Shown one piece after another: positions 34,071-42,009 of a stretch of DNA of 64,000 nt. Numbering within the stretch: position 1 is the stretch's first letter; each line of letters starts with the position of its first letter. Source of the stretch: Robiginitomaculum sp. (lineage in GTDB: Bacteria > Pseudomonadota > Alphaproteobacteria > Caulobacterales > Maricaulaceae); contig JAJFFS010000011.1 of the NCBI GenBank assembly GCA_021776515.1, positions 1 to 64,000 on the forward strand, in the 5' to 3' direction. Made by a program: the position numbers and the translations under genes. Below the pieces are notes generated by a model. It worked only from the letters and a program-made list of their open reading frames with translations. It did no database searches and was not told where the DNA came from.

Positions 34071-34529
34071 TCAATTCTCTGGCTTGTTACCCATGAGGTA
34101 TCGTGGTCCGGACCCCCATTTCTGTGCCGCATCACCGGTATTATAAAGGGCGCATTTTTTCAAAGACAAACACCCGCAACCCATACACCCGGTCAGCTTT
34201 CCTTTTAGTAATTGCAACCCCTCAATACGGTTATCGATTTGTTTGCCAAAAGACCGGCTAATGCGCTCCCAATCGCGTTTTGTTGGTGTGCGGCTGTTGG
34301 GTAGCCGGTCCAGTTCTGTACGGATTTGTTTTAGTGAAAACCCCAGTTTTTGAGCAATGATAACAAAAGATATGCGGCGAATGTCCGCCGCTTCAAAAAC
34401 CCGCCGCCCGCTTGAATTCCGAGATGACTGTACCAAACCCTCCATTTCATAATGGCGGATGGCAGAAACCGATATGCCCGTTCTTTCTGCAACCTTGCCG
34501 ATGAGAAAACCTTTGCGGATTGTGCCCAT
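34071..34529 (-). CDS. soxR: Redox-sensitive transcriptional activator SoxR
   Basis: MerR-family [2Fe-2S] sensor of redox-cycling compounds and superoxide. 152 residues: winged HTH (GFLIGKVAERTGISVSAIRH, then YEMEGLVQSSRNSSGRRVF), a long dimerisation helix (~75-118), and the cluster ligands CMGCGCLSLKKC (C-x2-C-x-C-x5-C). CAGGAG lies 6 bases before the ATG. The palindrome at 34553-34574 is a perfect soxbox. In non-enteric bacteria SoxR usually activates adjacent efflux, monooxygenase or VOC genes rather than soxS; here the divergent VOC-GNAT pair is the evident target. Confidence 0.95.
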   Translation of the reverse strand: MGTIRKGFLIGKVAERTGISVSAIRHYEMEGLVQSSRNSSGRRVFEAADIRRISFVIIAQKLGFSLKQIRTELDRLPNSRTPTKRDWERISRSFGKQIDNRIEGLQLLKGKLTGCMGCGCLSLKKCALYNTGDAAQKWGSGPRYLMGNKPEN

Positions 34530-34550
34530 TTGTAGCTCCTGAAAAACTTC

Positions 34551-34581
34551 TTGACCTCAAGTTAACTTGAGGTCGTAGGCT
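34551..34581 (+). promoter_or_regulatory. SoxR-dependent promoter with perfect soxbox
   Basis: CCTCAAGTTAACTTGAGG (34555-34572) is identical to the canonical soxbox, extended to a 22-bp palindrome (34553-34574). It lies between TTGACC (34551-34556) and TAGGCT (34576-34581), a 19-base spacer, the over-long spacing that MerR/SoxR activators correct by DNA distortion. Confidence 0.92.
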
Positions 34582-34614
34582 AAGGCAACAATGAAACACA
34601 AAAGGAAGAAAATC

Positions 34615-35073
34615 ATGACCGCAGGCGTTCTGGAACACATCAATATTACCGTTAGCGACCCGGCCAAAACGGCGGCCCGGCTGTGTGCGCTGTTTGGCTG
34701 GAAGGTTCGCTGGTCCGGCAGTGCCATTAATGGTGGCCACACCGTGCATGTGGGGGGCGAAAACTCATACCTTGCGGTTTATACAAAGGGATCGCCAACC
34801 CGGCCAAATGAGACCAGTTCCGCGCGTCTGGCTGGCCTTAATCATGTGGGGGTTGTGGTTGAGGACCTTGGTAAGGTTGAAAAAGAAGTCATAAAATCCG
34901 GGTTTGAAATATATAACTTTGGTGAGTATGAACCCGGCAGGCGGTTTTATTTTCGTGATCCTGATGACATAGAGTTTGAAGTGGTCAGTTATCAGTTAAA
35001 GCCTCAAAGCTGGAAGCATGAATTTTTCAAGAGGCTGGGCGCGATGGCCGAATTTGGGAGTTTACAAAAGTGA
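34615..35073 (+). CDS. VOC family protein, SoxR-regulated
   Basis: 152 residues from the ATG at 34615, with AAAGGAAG upstream. Two beta-alpha-beta-beta-beta modules: LEHINITVSDPAKTAARLCA and ALFGWKVRWSG; then GLNHVGVVVEDLGKVEKEVI and GRRFYFRDPDDIEFEVVSYQ. The His in EHINIT, the His in NHVGVV and the Glu of DDIEFEVV are the usual metal ligands. Lactoylglutathione-lyase-like or drug-binding; substrate not assignable. Under a soxbox it likely detoxifies a redox-active or electrophilic compound. The stop overlaps the GNAT start (GTGA). Confidence 0.88.
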   Translation: MTAGVLEHINITVSDPAKTAARLCALFGWKVRWSGSAINGGHTVHVGGENSYLAVYTKGSPTRPNETSSARLAGLNHVGVVVEDLGKVEKEVIKSGFEIYNFGEYEPGRRFYFRDPDDIEFEVVSYQLKPQSWKHEFFKRLGAMAEFGSLQK

Positions 35074-35528
35074 TTCACATCATTGAAGATGATCTTTCCC
35101 AACTGGATATGGTGGACCTTATTGCCGTGCATTTGCGCGGTATGGCGGAAATAGCGCCGCCTGAGAGTGTTCATGCTCTGGATATGGACGCCCTGAAAGC
35201 CCCCGATGTTACGCTTTGGGCCGTTCGCGATAATGGTTATTTGTTGGGTTGCGGTGCCTTAAAGGAACTTGATCCCACCCACGGTGAAATTAAATCCATG
35301 CGTACTCACGATGATCATCGTAGAAAAGGCGTGGGGCCTCTTTTATTGGAACACATTATAAAAACGGCCAGACGGCGGGGGTATCAACGCCTTAGCCTGG
35401 AAACCGGCCCGGAAAAAGGCTTTGCCGCCGCGCGGGCCTTGTACGAACGCTATGGCTTTGAATATTGCGGGCCATTTGCAAACTACAGGTATGACCCGCA
35501 TAGCACGTTTATGAGCTTGGCATTATAG
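35070..35528 (+). CDS. GNAT family N-acetyltransferase
   Basis: 152 residues, GTG start overlapping the VOC stop by 4 bases. Acetyl-CoA motif A is HDDHRRKGVGPLLLEHIIKT (R-x2-G-x-G type), motif B RLSLETGPEKGFAAARALYE and RYGFEYCGPF. The closest general type is the PanZ/YsnE-like group that uses SMRTHDDHRRKG. It probably acetylates a small molecule. Being in a soxbox operon suggests resistance to a redox-cycling compound. Confidence 0.88.
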   Translation: MIHIIEDDLSQLDMVDLIAVHLRGMAEIAPPESVHALDMDALKAPDVTLWAVRDNGYLLGCGALKELDPTHGEIKSMRTHDDHRRKGVGPLLLEHIIKTARRRGYQRLSLETGPEKGFAAARALYERYGFEYCGPFANYRYDPHSTFMSLAL

Positions 35529-35602
35529 TCAGAAGAAATATGGGGTGTTTGCCAAAACCGACCGTAGCAATTTGTGTATTCCATGACACGGCGCAGGATC
35601 AT
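35486..35602 (-). pseudogene. Stub of a DUF6090-like gene at the end of the array
   Basis: The minus strand starts MILRRVMEYTNCYG and stops after 39 codons (about 35486), running antisense into the end of the GNAT gene. Only the first six codons match the family; the transmembrane helix is absent. It sits exactly where a fifth array gene would start, downstream of cassette B, and marks the boundary where the array is cut off. Confidence 0.5.
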
Positions 35603-35749
35603 GAGTGTTCCCCTAATTCTTGTTCGTTCTCACAACGTGTCGTCCCGGACGTGATCCGGGACCCATTGTGCGGCTCACATTCACTATAGACCCCGGATAA
35701 TTTCTGGTGAAATTTCCGGGGTGACACGCAAAGAGTGCTGGCAGGCAGA
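35603..35749. repeat. 147-bp MILRR-flanked cassette, copy B
   Basis: Flanked by 14-bp direct repeats (CGGCGCAGGATCAT at 35589-35602; CGGCGGAGGGTCAT at 35750-35763). The minus strand carries a 54-codon open frame (MTLRRLPASTLCVSPRKF...GEHS). Its ATG overlaps the stop of the gene at 35760 and its TGA overlaps the stub ATG. The core is the GTGTCACCCCGG...CCGGGACGACAC palindrome. Confidence 0.85.
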
Positions 35750-35759
35750 CGGCGGAGGG

Positions 35760-36530
35760 TCATGGGGTCGCCACCTCGATTGCAGGTTCGCTCTTAGGGA
35801 CAACGCCAAGCTCTTCCTCCAGATTGTGTAAAAATGCCTCATATAAGGCAGACATCTGTTTGTGACCGGATACGGTGTTGGTGGTTGCAAAATGGGCGGA
35901 TGACACGGCGCCCAGATAGAGTGGGTCTTTACAAAGTGTTGGAAAATCGAAAGACATCCAATCGGGATTGAAGTCAGGCCAATAGTTTTCGCCATCTGGA
36001 AGGTTTATGACTTGGCGTGCATCGACGTAGGCGATCTGCGGAGAAAACCGTTCAACAATGTAGTCACGGACATCGGAATGGCTTTGTTGTTCACCCAGTA
36101 ACTCCGTCAGTTCTCGCCGAAGATCAATATTGGAAATAATGCCCATACGTCCCGTTGACTGCAACTCATCGATAACCCCGCGCACAAGGGATGATGATCC
36201 AAATTGTCCAATGCGAAAGATACCATCAACAACATCTGGCCGCGTTTCGTCGTTAAGGGTGCAGGTATTTAACGCCTCTAGTAAAGTACGTTGGCTGGCG
36301 AGTTTTTCTTCCTGGCTCGTTATACTGGCACGTGCCTGTTTTGCAGATAATGCGATGTCGTCTCTAAGGCGTTCGAGATACTGACGTTCGAGGGCATCTT
36401 CCTTTTGCGCCTCGCTCCAATTGGTGATCTGGAAAGCTATGAGAATACCCGCGACGACGATGAAGAAATCGAGGACGACCGCGAACCAGTTCTGATCTTT
36501 GACGTGTTTTGTAATACGGCGCAGGATCAT
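35760..36530 (-). CDS. DUF6090-like single-span membrane protein (array copy 2)
   Basis: 256 residues: basic MILRRITKHVKDQNWFAVV, membrane helix LDFFIVVAGILIAFQI (~20-35), boundary TNWSEAQKED, then a soluble, largely helical domain with two cysteines (near 92 and 206) compatible with a periplasmic disulfide. The last codons EVATP end in ATGA, shared with the cassette B frame. Its ATG overlaps the stop of the preceding gene (36527-36530) directly, without an intervening cassette: the uninterrupted form of the array junction. Function unknown. Confidence 0.8.
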   Translation of the reverse strand: MILRRITKHVKDQNWFAVVLDFFIVVAGILIAFQITNWSEAQKEDALERQYLERLRDDIALSAKQARASITSQEEKLASQRTLLEALNTCTLNDETRPDVVDGIFRIGQFGSSSLVRGVIDELQSTGRMGIISNIDLRRELTELLGEQQSHSDVRDYIVERFSPQIAYVDARQVINLPDGENYWPDFNPDWMSFDFPTLCKDPLYLGAVSSAHFATTNTVSGHKQMSALYEAFLHNLEEELGVVPKSEPAIEVATP

Positions 36531-37324
36531 GGTTCACGCTCCGCGCTTGCGGGTGTTAAATCCACATTCGGCAAGGTAATGGGTTCATAGCACTCGCCAT
36601 AAACGGCAGAGCCTGCGGTGTTGATTTCGCGTAAGTTGTCGTGAAACGCCGTCAGCGTTGCGGGGGCGACCTGCTCAAAGGCGGCCTCCATAACGGTAAT
36701 GGTGAATTCAGACCCCGTTTCCAATAAGGCGCTTGCCGCATCGATCCCCGCTAGCACATCATAATACCGCCGCCGTTCAGACGGCGTGAGCTCTGTCTCT
36801 AAGGTAAGGGCTTTGAGTAGCGATTGTTTGTTGAAGATCGTATTCTGAAGATCGAGCGCGATGGGTGCAAAAATGAACGCACCCTCTATGGCTTGCCTTT
36901 GGTCAGGCTCCATATGCTTTAAAAGACCGCGCGATTTGGCGGCCTCCCATGACCCTGATGGCCAGGCCCGAAAAGGCGAGCGCATAACGCCGTCAAGACG
37001 TCCCATGATTGCTGAATTGTTTGCGTATGGGGGTATGCCTGTCCAAGGTTCATCCATATTCTTCAATCGGTCTGCGATGTTCTGCACTTGAGCGATACGG
37101 CATTCTTTGAGCGCAAGGCGTTCCAAGGCATTGCCGTATATCTCGGACAGGTCTTCGTTGATTGCCAATTTCGCGGTGGCTAAGTCCGCCTTTTGTGCCC
37201 GCGCGCTCAACCACTCGCCCGCCGCCAACGCCATGCCGACGCCAAGCACAACAATGACGAAATCAAGAACCACAGCGAACCAGTTCTGGGCCTTTACGTG
37301 CTCTGTGACGCGGCGCAAGATCAT
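36527..37324 (-). CDS. DUF6090-like single-span membrane protein (array copy 3)
   Basis: 265 residues. N-terminus MILRRVTEHVKAQNWFAVVL, helix DFVIVVLGVGMALAAGEWLS (~20-39), then a helical soluble region with cysteines near 59 and 255. The usual QxxNW boundary is replaced by AAGEWLSARA, so it is the most diverged array member near the membrane. Start supplied by cassette C (GGGGAA then ATG). The stop overlaps the start of copy 2 by ATGA. Confidence 0.8.
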   Translation of the reverse strand: MILRRVTEHVKAQNWFAVVLDFVIVVLGVGMALAAGEWLSARAQKADLATAKLAINEDLSEIYGNALERLALKECRIAQVQNIADRLKNMDEPWTGIPPYANNSAIMGRLDGVMRSPFRAWPSGSWEAAKSRGLLKHMEPDQRQAIEGAFIFAPIALDLQNTIFNKQSLLKALTLETELTPSERRRYYDVLAGIDAASALLETGSEFTITVMEAAFEQVAPATLTAFHDNLREINTAGSAVYGECYEPITLPNVDLTPASAEREP

Positions 37325-37471
37325 GAGTGTTCCCCTAAGTCTCGTTCATTCTCACAAGGTGTCATCCCGAACTTGATCCGGGATCCATTGTGCAGTTCAC
37401 ATTCACTATAGACCCCGGATAATTTCTGGTGAAATTTCCAGGGTGACACGCAAAGAGTGCTGGCAGGCAGA
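37325..37471. repeat. 147-bp MILRR-flanked cassette, copy C
   Basis: Direct repeats CGGCGCAAGATCAT (37311-37324) and CGGCGCAGGGTCAT (37472-37485). The open frame MTLRRLPASTLCVSPWKF...GEHS is coupled to the genes on both sides by ATGA overlaps. Same length as copies B, D and E. Confidence 0.85.
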
Positions 37472-37481
37472 CGGCGCAGGG

Positions 37482-38240
37482 TCATGGGGTCGCCACCACT
37501 TCATTATGAATAATGCCAAGCTCGGTATCCAGCGCGTCGTGTAGCAAGGCCAGCGATTCTGTTACCGGTTCCACTGCGAACACGGCAAAATGAGCATATC
37601 GATCTCTGTTATCGACAAACGTATTCATGAACCCTTGGTTGGTTTTCATCGCAGCCGCATCGCATTGTGCGCCCGTCCTGATGCCGACCTCTATTTTTTC
37701 ATCGCGAATGGTTTCAAGTTGAATGAGCTTTGGGAATACGCGCGCCAATGTGAGAATGTTTCTGTTTACTGCATCAATAACATCACCCCCGCTCAGGGCG
37801 CTTTGATTGAACTGGGTGATCGCCGAACGGACATCCTTTGCCTGTAACGCATCAAAACGCCCGGTTGACAAAAGTTCGGCAATTGTCGGCAGGTCTGCTG
37901 TCGGGTTTGAATAGATATGTGATTCAGCAATCGCTTCACATTCAGTATCAGTCAGTGTCTGACGATCCGTCTGGTTTTGCAAAACCGCAACGACGCTCGT
38001 TAATGCCGATTGATTTTCCTGTACATCGGCAATTAAGCGAAATCTGTCTTGTGTTAATTGCACAACTTCGCCGTGCAGCCGGTCCAGATAGTTTGTCTCG
38101 CTCACCCTTTGGCCGGCATTGGTGGCCCATTGCTGAACCTGAAAACCCATAAACACACCCACCACGACGATGACGAAGTCGAGGAAAATGGCGGTCCATT
38201 CCTGATTGCGAAAATGCTTGATGACGCGGCGCAGGATCAT
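37482..38240 (-). CDS. DUF6090-like single-span membrane protein (array copy 4)
   Basis: 252 residues. N-terminus MILRRVIKHFRNQEWTAIF, helix LDFVIVVVGVFMGFQV, then QQWATNAGQR. The first 38 residues are almost those of the distant copy at 6663-7448, while the remainder (coiled-coil-like ETNYLDRLHGEVVQLTQDRF and a cysteine pair near 104 and 197) is different. This shows that 5' ends have been exchanged or conserved independently of the rest. Ends VVATP with a TGA that overlaps the cassette C frame. Confidence 0.8.
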   Translation of the reverse strand: MILRRVIKHFRNQEWTAIFLDFVIVVVGVFMGFQVQQWATNAGQRVSETNYLDRLHGEVVQLTQDRFRLIADVQENQSALTSVVAVLQNQTDRQTLTDTECEAIAESHIYSNPTADLPTIAELLSTGRFDALQAKDVRSAITQFNQSALSGGDVIDAVNRNILTLARVFPKLIQLETIRDEKIEVGIRTGAQCDAAAMKTNQGFMNTFVDNRDRYAHFAVFAVEPVTESLALLHDALDTELGIIHNEVVATP

Positions 38241-38387
38241 GAGTGTTCCCCTAAGTCTCGTTCGTTCTCACAAGGTGTCGTCCCGGACGTGATCCGGGAT
38301 CCATTGTGCAGTTCACATTCACTATAGACCCCGGATAATTTCTGGTGAAATTTCCGGGGTGACACGCAAAGAGTGCTGGCAGGCAGA
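38241..38387. repeat. 147-bp MILRR-flanked cassette, copy D
   Basis: Direct repeats CGGCGCAGGATCAT (38227-38240) and CGGCGCAGGGTCAT (38388-38401). Open frame MTLRRLPASTLCVSPRKF...GEHS. The upstream gene ends CTTCAATGA, so its TGA and the cassette ATG overlap even though the gene's last residues differ from those of the other array members. Confidence 0.85.
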
Positions 38388-38397
38388 CGGCGCAGGG

Positions 38398-39165
38398 TCA
38401 TTGAAGATAAGCCTTTATTGTAGCAACGAGCGCCTCATTTCGGCCGAGTTCAATGTCAAGGTCGAACAGAACGCTTTGCACACTGGCCATGTGCCATTGC
38501 AGGTCATCGCGCAATTCAGTGCGCGCTCTAAGGTCCGCGGCAGCGGCGTGGGCAATTTCTACGGGGAAGTCGATTTCGCATTTTTCGGGGAGCTTAAAAC
38601 CAGCCAGAAGATCTTTTCGTTGATCGCCGCATTCGGCACGAATTTTCTCCTGAATAGAAAATGCAAGCGCGCGCCGCACATTTTGCCGATATGGCGTATC
38701 GAAATCCTTGGTCCGCGTGATGTTGGACGGGTCGGCGATATATATCTGAAGTCGTCGTTGGAGCTCAGGATCTCGAATATTACGAATGTTCTCCGCGCCA
38801 ATGAGCTCGGCGAATATTCCAGCCTCAGCACTCGACCCCATGATTTGGCTTGCCTGGTAGGCGGCGACAAGAAAGGCGCTATCTGAAACGGCAGTGTCAC
38901 TCGCCCACCCGGCAAGGGCCGTTTCGCCATAAGCTTTTGTTACGGCGTAATAGGATTTGAATCCTTCAGCAATGTCCACGAACACTTCAATGTTGGAAAC
39001 AACAAGCTCAAGCGTGCGGTCAGTCTCGGCGCGGTCCGCGCGATCATCATTCCACTGCTGTACTTGCAAGCCCATAAATACACCGACGACAACGATGACA
39101 AAATCGAGCCAAACCGCAAACCAGTTCTGGGCTTTGACGTGCTCTGTGACACGGCGCAAGATCAT
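38398..39165 (-). CDS. DUF6090-like single-span membrane protein (array copy 5, first in the array)
   Basis: 255 residues. N-terminus MILRRVTEHVKAQNWFAVW, helix LDFVIVVVGVFMGLQV (~20-35), boundary QQWNDDRADR, then a helical soluble domain (RTLELVVSNIEVFVDIAEGF) with cysteines near 177 and 193. It is first in the direction of transcription and would be driven from upstream of, or within, cassette E. Ends AYLQ. Confidence 0.8.
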   Translation of the reverse strand: MILRRVTEHVKAQNWFAVWLDFVIVVVGVFMGLQVQQWNDDRADRAETDRTLELVVSNIEVFVDIAEGFKSYYAVTKAYGETALAGWASDTAVSDSAFLVAAYQASQIMGSSAEAGIFAELIGAENIRNIRDPELQRRLQIYIADPSNITRTKDFDTPYRQNVRRALAFSIQEKIRAECGDQRKDLLAGFKLPEKCEIDFPVEIAHAAAADLRARTELRDDLQWHMASVQSVLFDLDIELGRNEALVATIKAYLQ

Positions 39166-39312
39166 GAGTGTTCCCCTAAGTCTCGTTCATTCTCACAAGG
39201 TGTCATCCCGGGCTTGATCCGGGATCCATTGTGCGGCTCACATTCACTATAGACCCCGGATAATTTCTGGTGAAATTTCCGGGGTGACAGGCACAGAGTG
39301 CTGGCAGGCAGG
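39166..39312. repeat. 147-bp MILRR-flanked cassette, copy E
   Basis: Direct repeats CGGCGCAAGATCAT (39152-39165) and CGGTGCAGGGTCAT (39313-39326). Open frame MTLHRLPASTLCLSPRKF...GEHS. The outer flank (39327-39440) has no gene; it resembles the DNA next to the stub at 8306 and contains half of a GTGTCATCCCG repeat at 39379. Any promoter for the array should be here; I see no clear -35/-10 pair. Confidence 0.82.
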
Positions 39313-39582
39313 CGGTGCAGGGTCATGAGGTTTTCTTTCTCTTGGGTTTGTTGACGATGGGTACTATCATATAAAATCCGTGTCATCCCGAGAAAATATT
39401 AAATTTATCCGAACCCATTATATCGCAACCATCTAATAAAAGCAGAGCATGAAACGCGGTCATCTACAGTTTACGCAAAAACACGTCTACATAGTTAATC
39501 CGCGTTAACCTCTTGCTTGCATTTTACCATCATAATGGCGCTGAATTTTACGTGAAAACACGTGGAGGGCGGGCGTCAAACA

Positions 39583-41901
39583 ATGAGCGATCAAACATTT
39601 GATAATGAGGAAATAGCATACGGCCCTTTCAGTCGGTTTGTTCGTGCCGGTATGGGGCGCCTGACAGGCCTGGTTCTGTTGGCAACAGGTGTGTTTTTGT
39701 TTCTTTCGGTGCTGACCCACGCCCCCCTGGACCCCAGCCTCAACAGCGCAGGTAACGGCCCGACGCACAATGCCACAGGGCTGGCCGGTGCCTATGTTTC
39801 TGATCTGCTTATGCAAGGCATTGGCTGGGGCGCGTATGGGCTGGCCTTGGGGTTAACCATCTGGGGCGTGATGTTACTCAGCCGCCCCAACCGGCGTGCA
39901 TTGTTAACGTGGCCCAAAATCACCAGCCTGATTATGGGGGCGTTGATGCTTAGTTTTGCCAGTGCCGCCTTGCCAATTCCCGCTAACTGGCCCTTTGCCA
40001 CAGGCCTTGGGGGCGTTCTGGCAGATACGCTCTACCTCCCCTTACAAGGACAGGGCGTACCGTCATGGGTAGGGGGGGTGAGCGCATTTTTTGCCTTTAT
40101 TCTCAGCTTCTTTGCCTTTGGGTTTACGTTTGGCTTGCGGTTTCGTGATGGCACAGCGCTCATTGATACTATCGGTCTTACCTGGGCAATTTTTCGTGTC
40201 GGGCTAGACCGTGTTGGCATGGTGCTCCGCCGCCTTAGACCGGGTAATACCCCGCCAACCCGTACAGGCGCAAAACGCTCAAGGGCGCGGCCAACCCCGG
40301 TAAAACGCACCACTAGAACGCGGGTAAAGAAGCCCAAAAAAACACTAAGCAGTCGCCGAGAAGCCCGGGAAAAACAACTTGTCATGCCTTTTGGAGGCGC
40401 GCAAAAATTTGAGCTGCCGCGTCTGGATTTGTTGGCAAGGTCCACGGGGCGCGTTGCCAGTATTGATGAGGCCGCTTTGCGTCAAAATGCTGAATTACTG
40501 GAAACGGTACTGGCCGATTTTGGCATTAAAGGTCAAATCACTCACGTTCAGCCAGGCCCGGTCGTTGCGCTTTATGAACTGGAACCGGCACCAGGGTTGA
40601 AATCGTCTCGTGTGGTTAGTCTTTCTGATGATATTGCCCGCTCCATGAGCGCCATTGCTTGCCGTGTTGCGGTTATCCCCGGACGTAATGTTATTGGTAT
40701 TGAATTGCCAAACGCGCGCCGCGAAACCGTGTTTTTACGCTCCCTTTTGGCTTCAGGCCAGTTTGAGCGTTCCAAGGCAGAGCTACCGCTTGCCCTTGGG
40801 GAAACCATTGGCGGCGACCCATTCATCGCTGATCTGGCACGTATGCCGCACCTTCTTGTTGCTGGTACCACGGGCGCGGGCAAATCAGTGGGCATCAACT
40901 CCATGATCATATCCCTGCTTTATCGCTATGGTCCGGATCAGTGCAAATTTATCATGATTGATCCCAAAATGCTGGAGCTTTCCATCTATGATGGCATTCC
41001 GCATTTGCTCTCTCCGGTGGTTACTGACCCCAAAAAGGCGGTCACGGCCCTGCGCTGGACCGTGCGTGAAATGGAATCGCGTTATCAGAAAATGTCCAAG
41101 CTTGGTGTGCGTAATCTTGCCGGATTTAATGCCCGCGTCAGTGACGCCATTGCCAAAGGAGAAACGCTAACCCGTACCGTACAAACCGGTTATGACAAGA
41201 AAACCGGAAAACCGGTTTATGAAAGTCAGGATATGGACCTGGAACCCTTGCCCTTCATTGTCGTGGTGATTGATGAAATGGCCGATCTGATGATGGTTGC
41301 CGGCAAGGATATTGAAGGGGCCGTACAGCGTTTGGCGCAAATGGCTCGCGCTGCGGGTATCCATGTCATTATGGCCACACAACGCCCCTCTGTTGATGTC
41401 ATTACCGGCACCATCAAAGCCAATTTCCCCACGCGGATCAGTTTTCAAGTGACTTCAAAAATTGATAGCCGAACCATATTAGGCGAACAGGGCGCCGAAC
41501 AATTACTCGGTCAGGGTGATATGCTGTTTATGGCTGGTGGGGGCCGGGTACGCCGCTTGCATGGCCCTTTTGTCTCTGATGATGATGTGGAAAGCATAAC
41601 TTCATTTTTGAAAAAACAGGGTAATCCTGTTTATGTTGAAGACATCACCATTGAGGTCGATGAAGATAATGCCGATAGCGAAAATGGTATTGCCTCGACC
41701 GGAGACAGCATGTTTGACAAGGCTGTAGCCATCATTGCCCGCGACCGCAAAGCCTCGACCAGCTATCTGCAACGACGTTTGCAAATCGGTTATAACCGCG
41801 CGGCTACATTAATTGAGAGACTGGAAGATGAGGGCATTATCAGCACGGCCAACCACGCCGGCAAGCGCGAAATTCTATTACCGGAAAATAATGAATATTA
41901 A
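39583..41901 (+). CDS. ftsK: DNA translocase FtsK
   Basis: Septal DNA pump that clears chromosomes and activates XerCD at dif. 772 residues from the ATG at 39583. Four N-terminal helices (~30-55, ~75-105, ~115-140, ~160-195) anchor it at the division site. A short basic linker follows (RTGAKRSRARPTPVKRTTRT, ~215-265), then the motor: alpha domain LLETVLADFGIKGQITHVQP, Walker A VAGTTGAGKSVGINSMI (~430-446), Walker B FIVVVIDEMADLMMVAGKD (~555-573), and a C-terminal gamma winged helix (DKAVAIIARDRKASTSYLQR, then RLQIGYNRAATLIERLEDEG) that reads KOPS. The linker is much shorter than in enterobacteria, as usual in Alphaproteobacteria. Confidence 0.96.
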   Translation: MSDQTFDNEEIAYGPFSRFVRAGMGRLTGLVLLATGVFLFLSVLTHAPLDPSLNSAGNGPTHNATGLAGAYVSDLLMQGIGWGAYGLALGLTIWGVMLLSRPNRRALLTWPKITSLIMGALMLSFASAALPIPANWPFATGLGGVLADTLYLPLQGQGVPSWVGGVSAFFAFILSFFAFGFTFGLRFRDGTALIDTIGLTWAIFRVGLDRVGMVLRRLRPGNTPPTRTGAKRSRARPTPVKRTTRTRVKKPKKTLSSRREAREKQLVMPFGGAQKFELPRLDLLARSTGRVASIDEAALRQNAELLETVLADFGIKGQITHVQPGPVVALYELEPAPGLKSSRVVSLSDDIARSMSAIACRVAVIPGRNVIGIELPNARRETVFLRSLLASGQFERSKAELPLALGETIGGDPFIADLARMPHLLVAGTTGAGKSVGINSMIISLLYRYGPDQCKFIMIDPKMLELSIYDGIPHLLSPVVTDPKKAVTALRWTVREMESRYQKMSKLGVRNLAGFNARVSDAIAKGETLTRTVQTGYDKKTGKPVYESQDMDLEPLPFIVVVIDEMADLMMVAGKDIEGAVQRLAQMARAAGIHVIMATQRPSVDVITGTIKANFPTRISFQVTSKIDSRTILGEQGAEQLLGQGDMLFMAGGGRVRRLHGPFVSDDDVESITSFLKKQGNPVYVEDITIEVDEDNADSENGIASTGDSMFDKAVAIIARDRKASTSYLQRRLQIGYNRAATLIERLEDEGIISTANHAGKREILLPENNEY

Positions 41902-42009
41902 TCGCCATGGGTGAAGGCAAAATATGAATGCCCGCTGAATATCATTGCCCTTAAATTGCCCGAGTGTCTTCTTATATTCAGGTTACCACAAAAACGGATA
42001 CGCTCTGCC

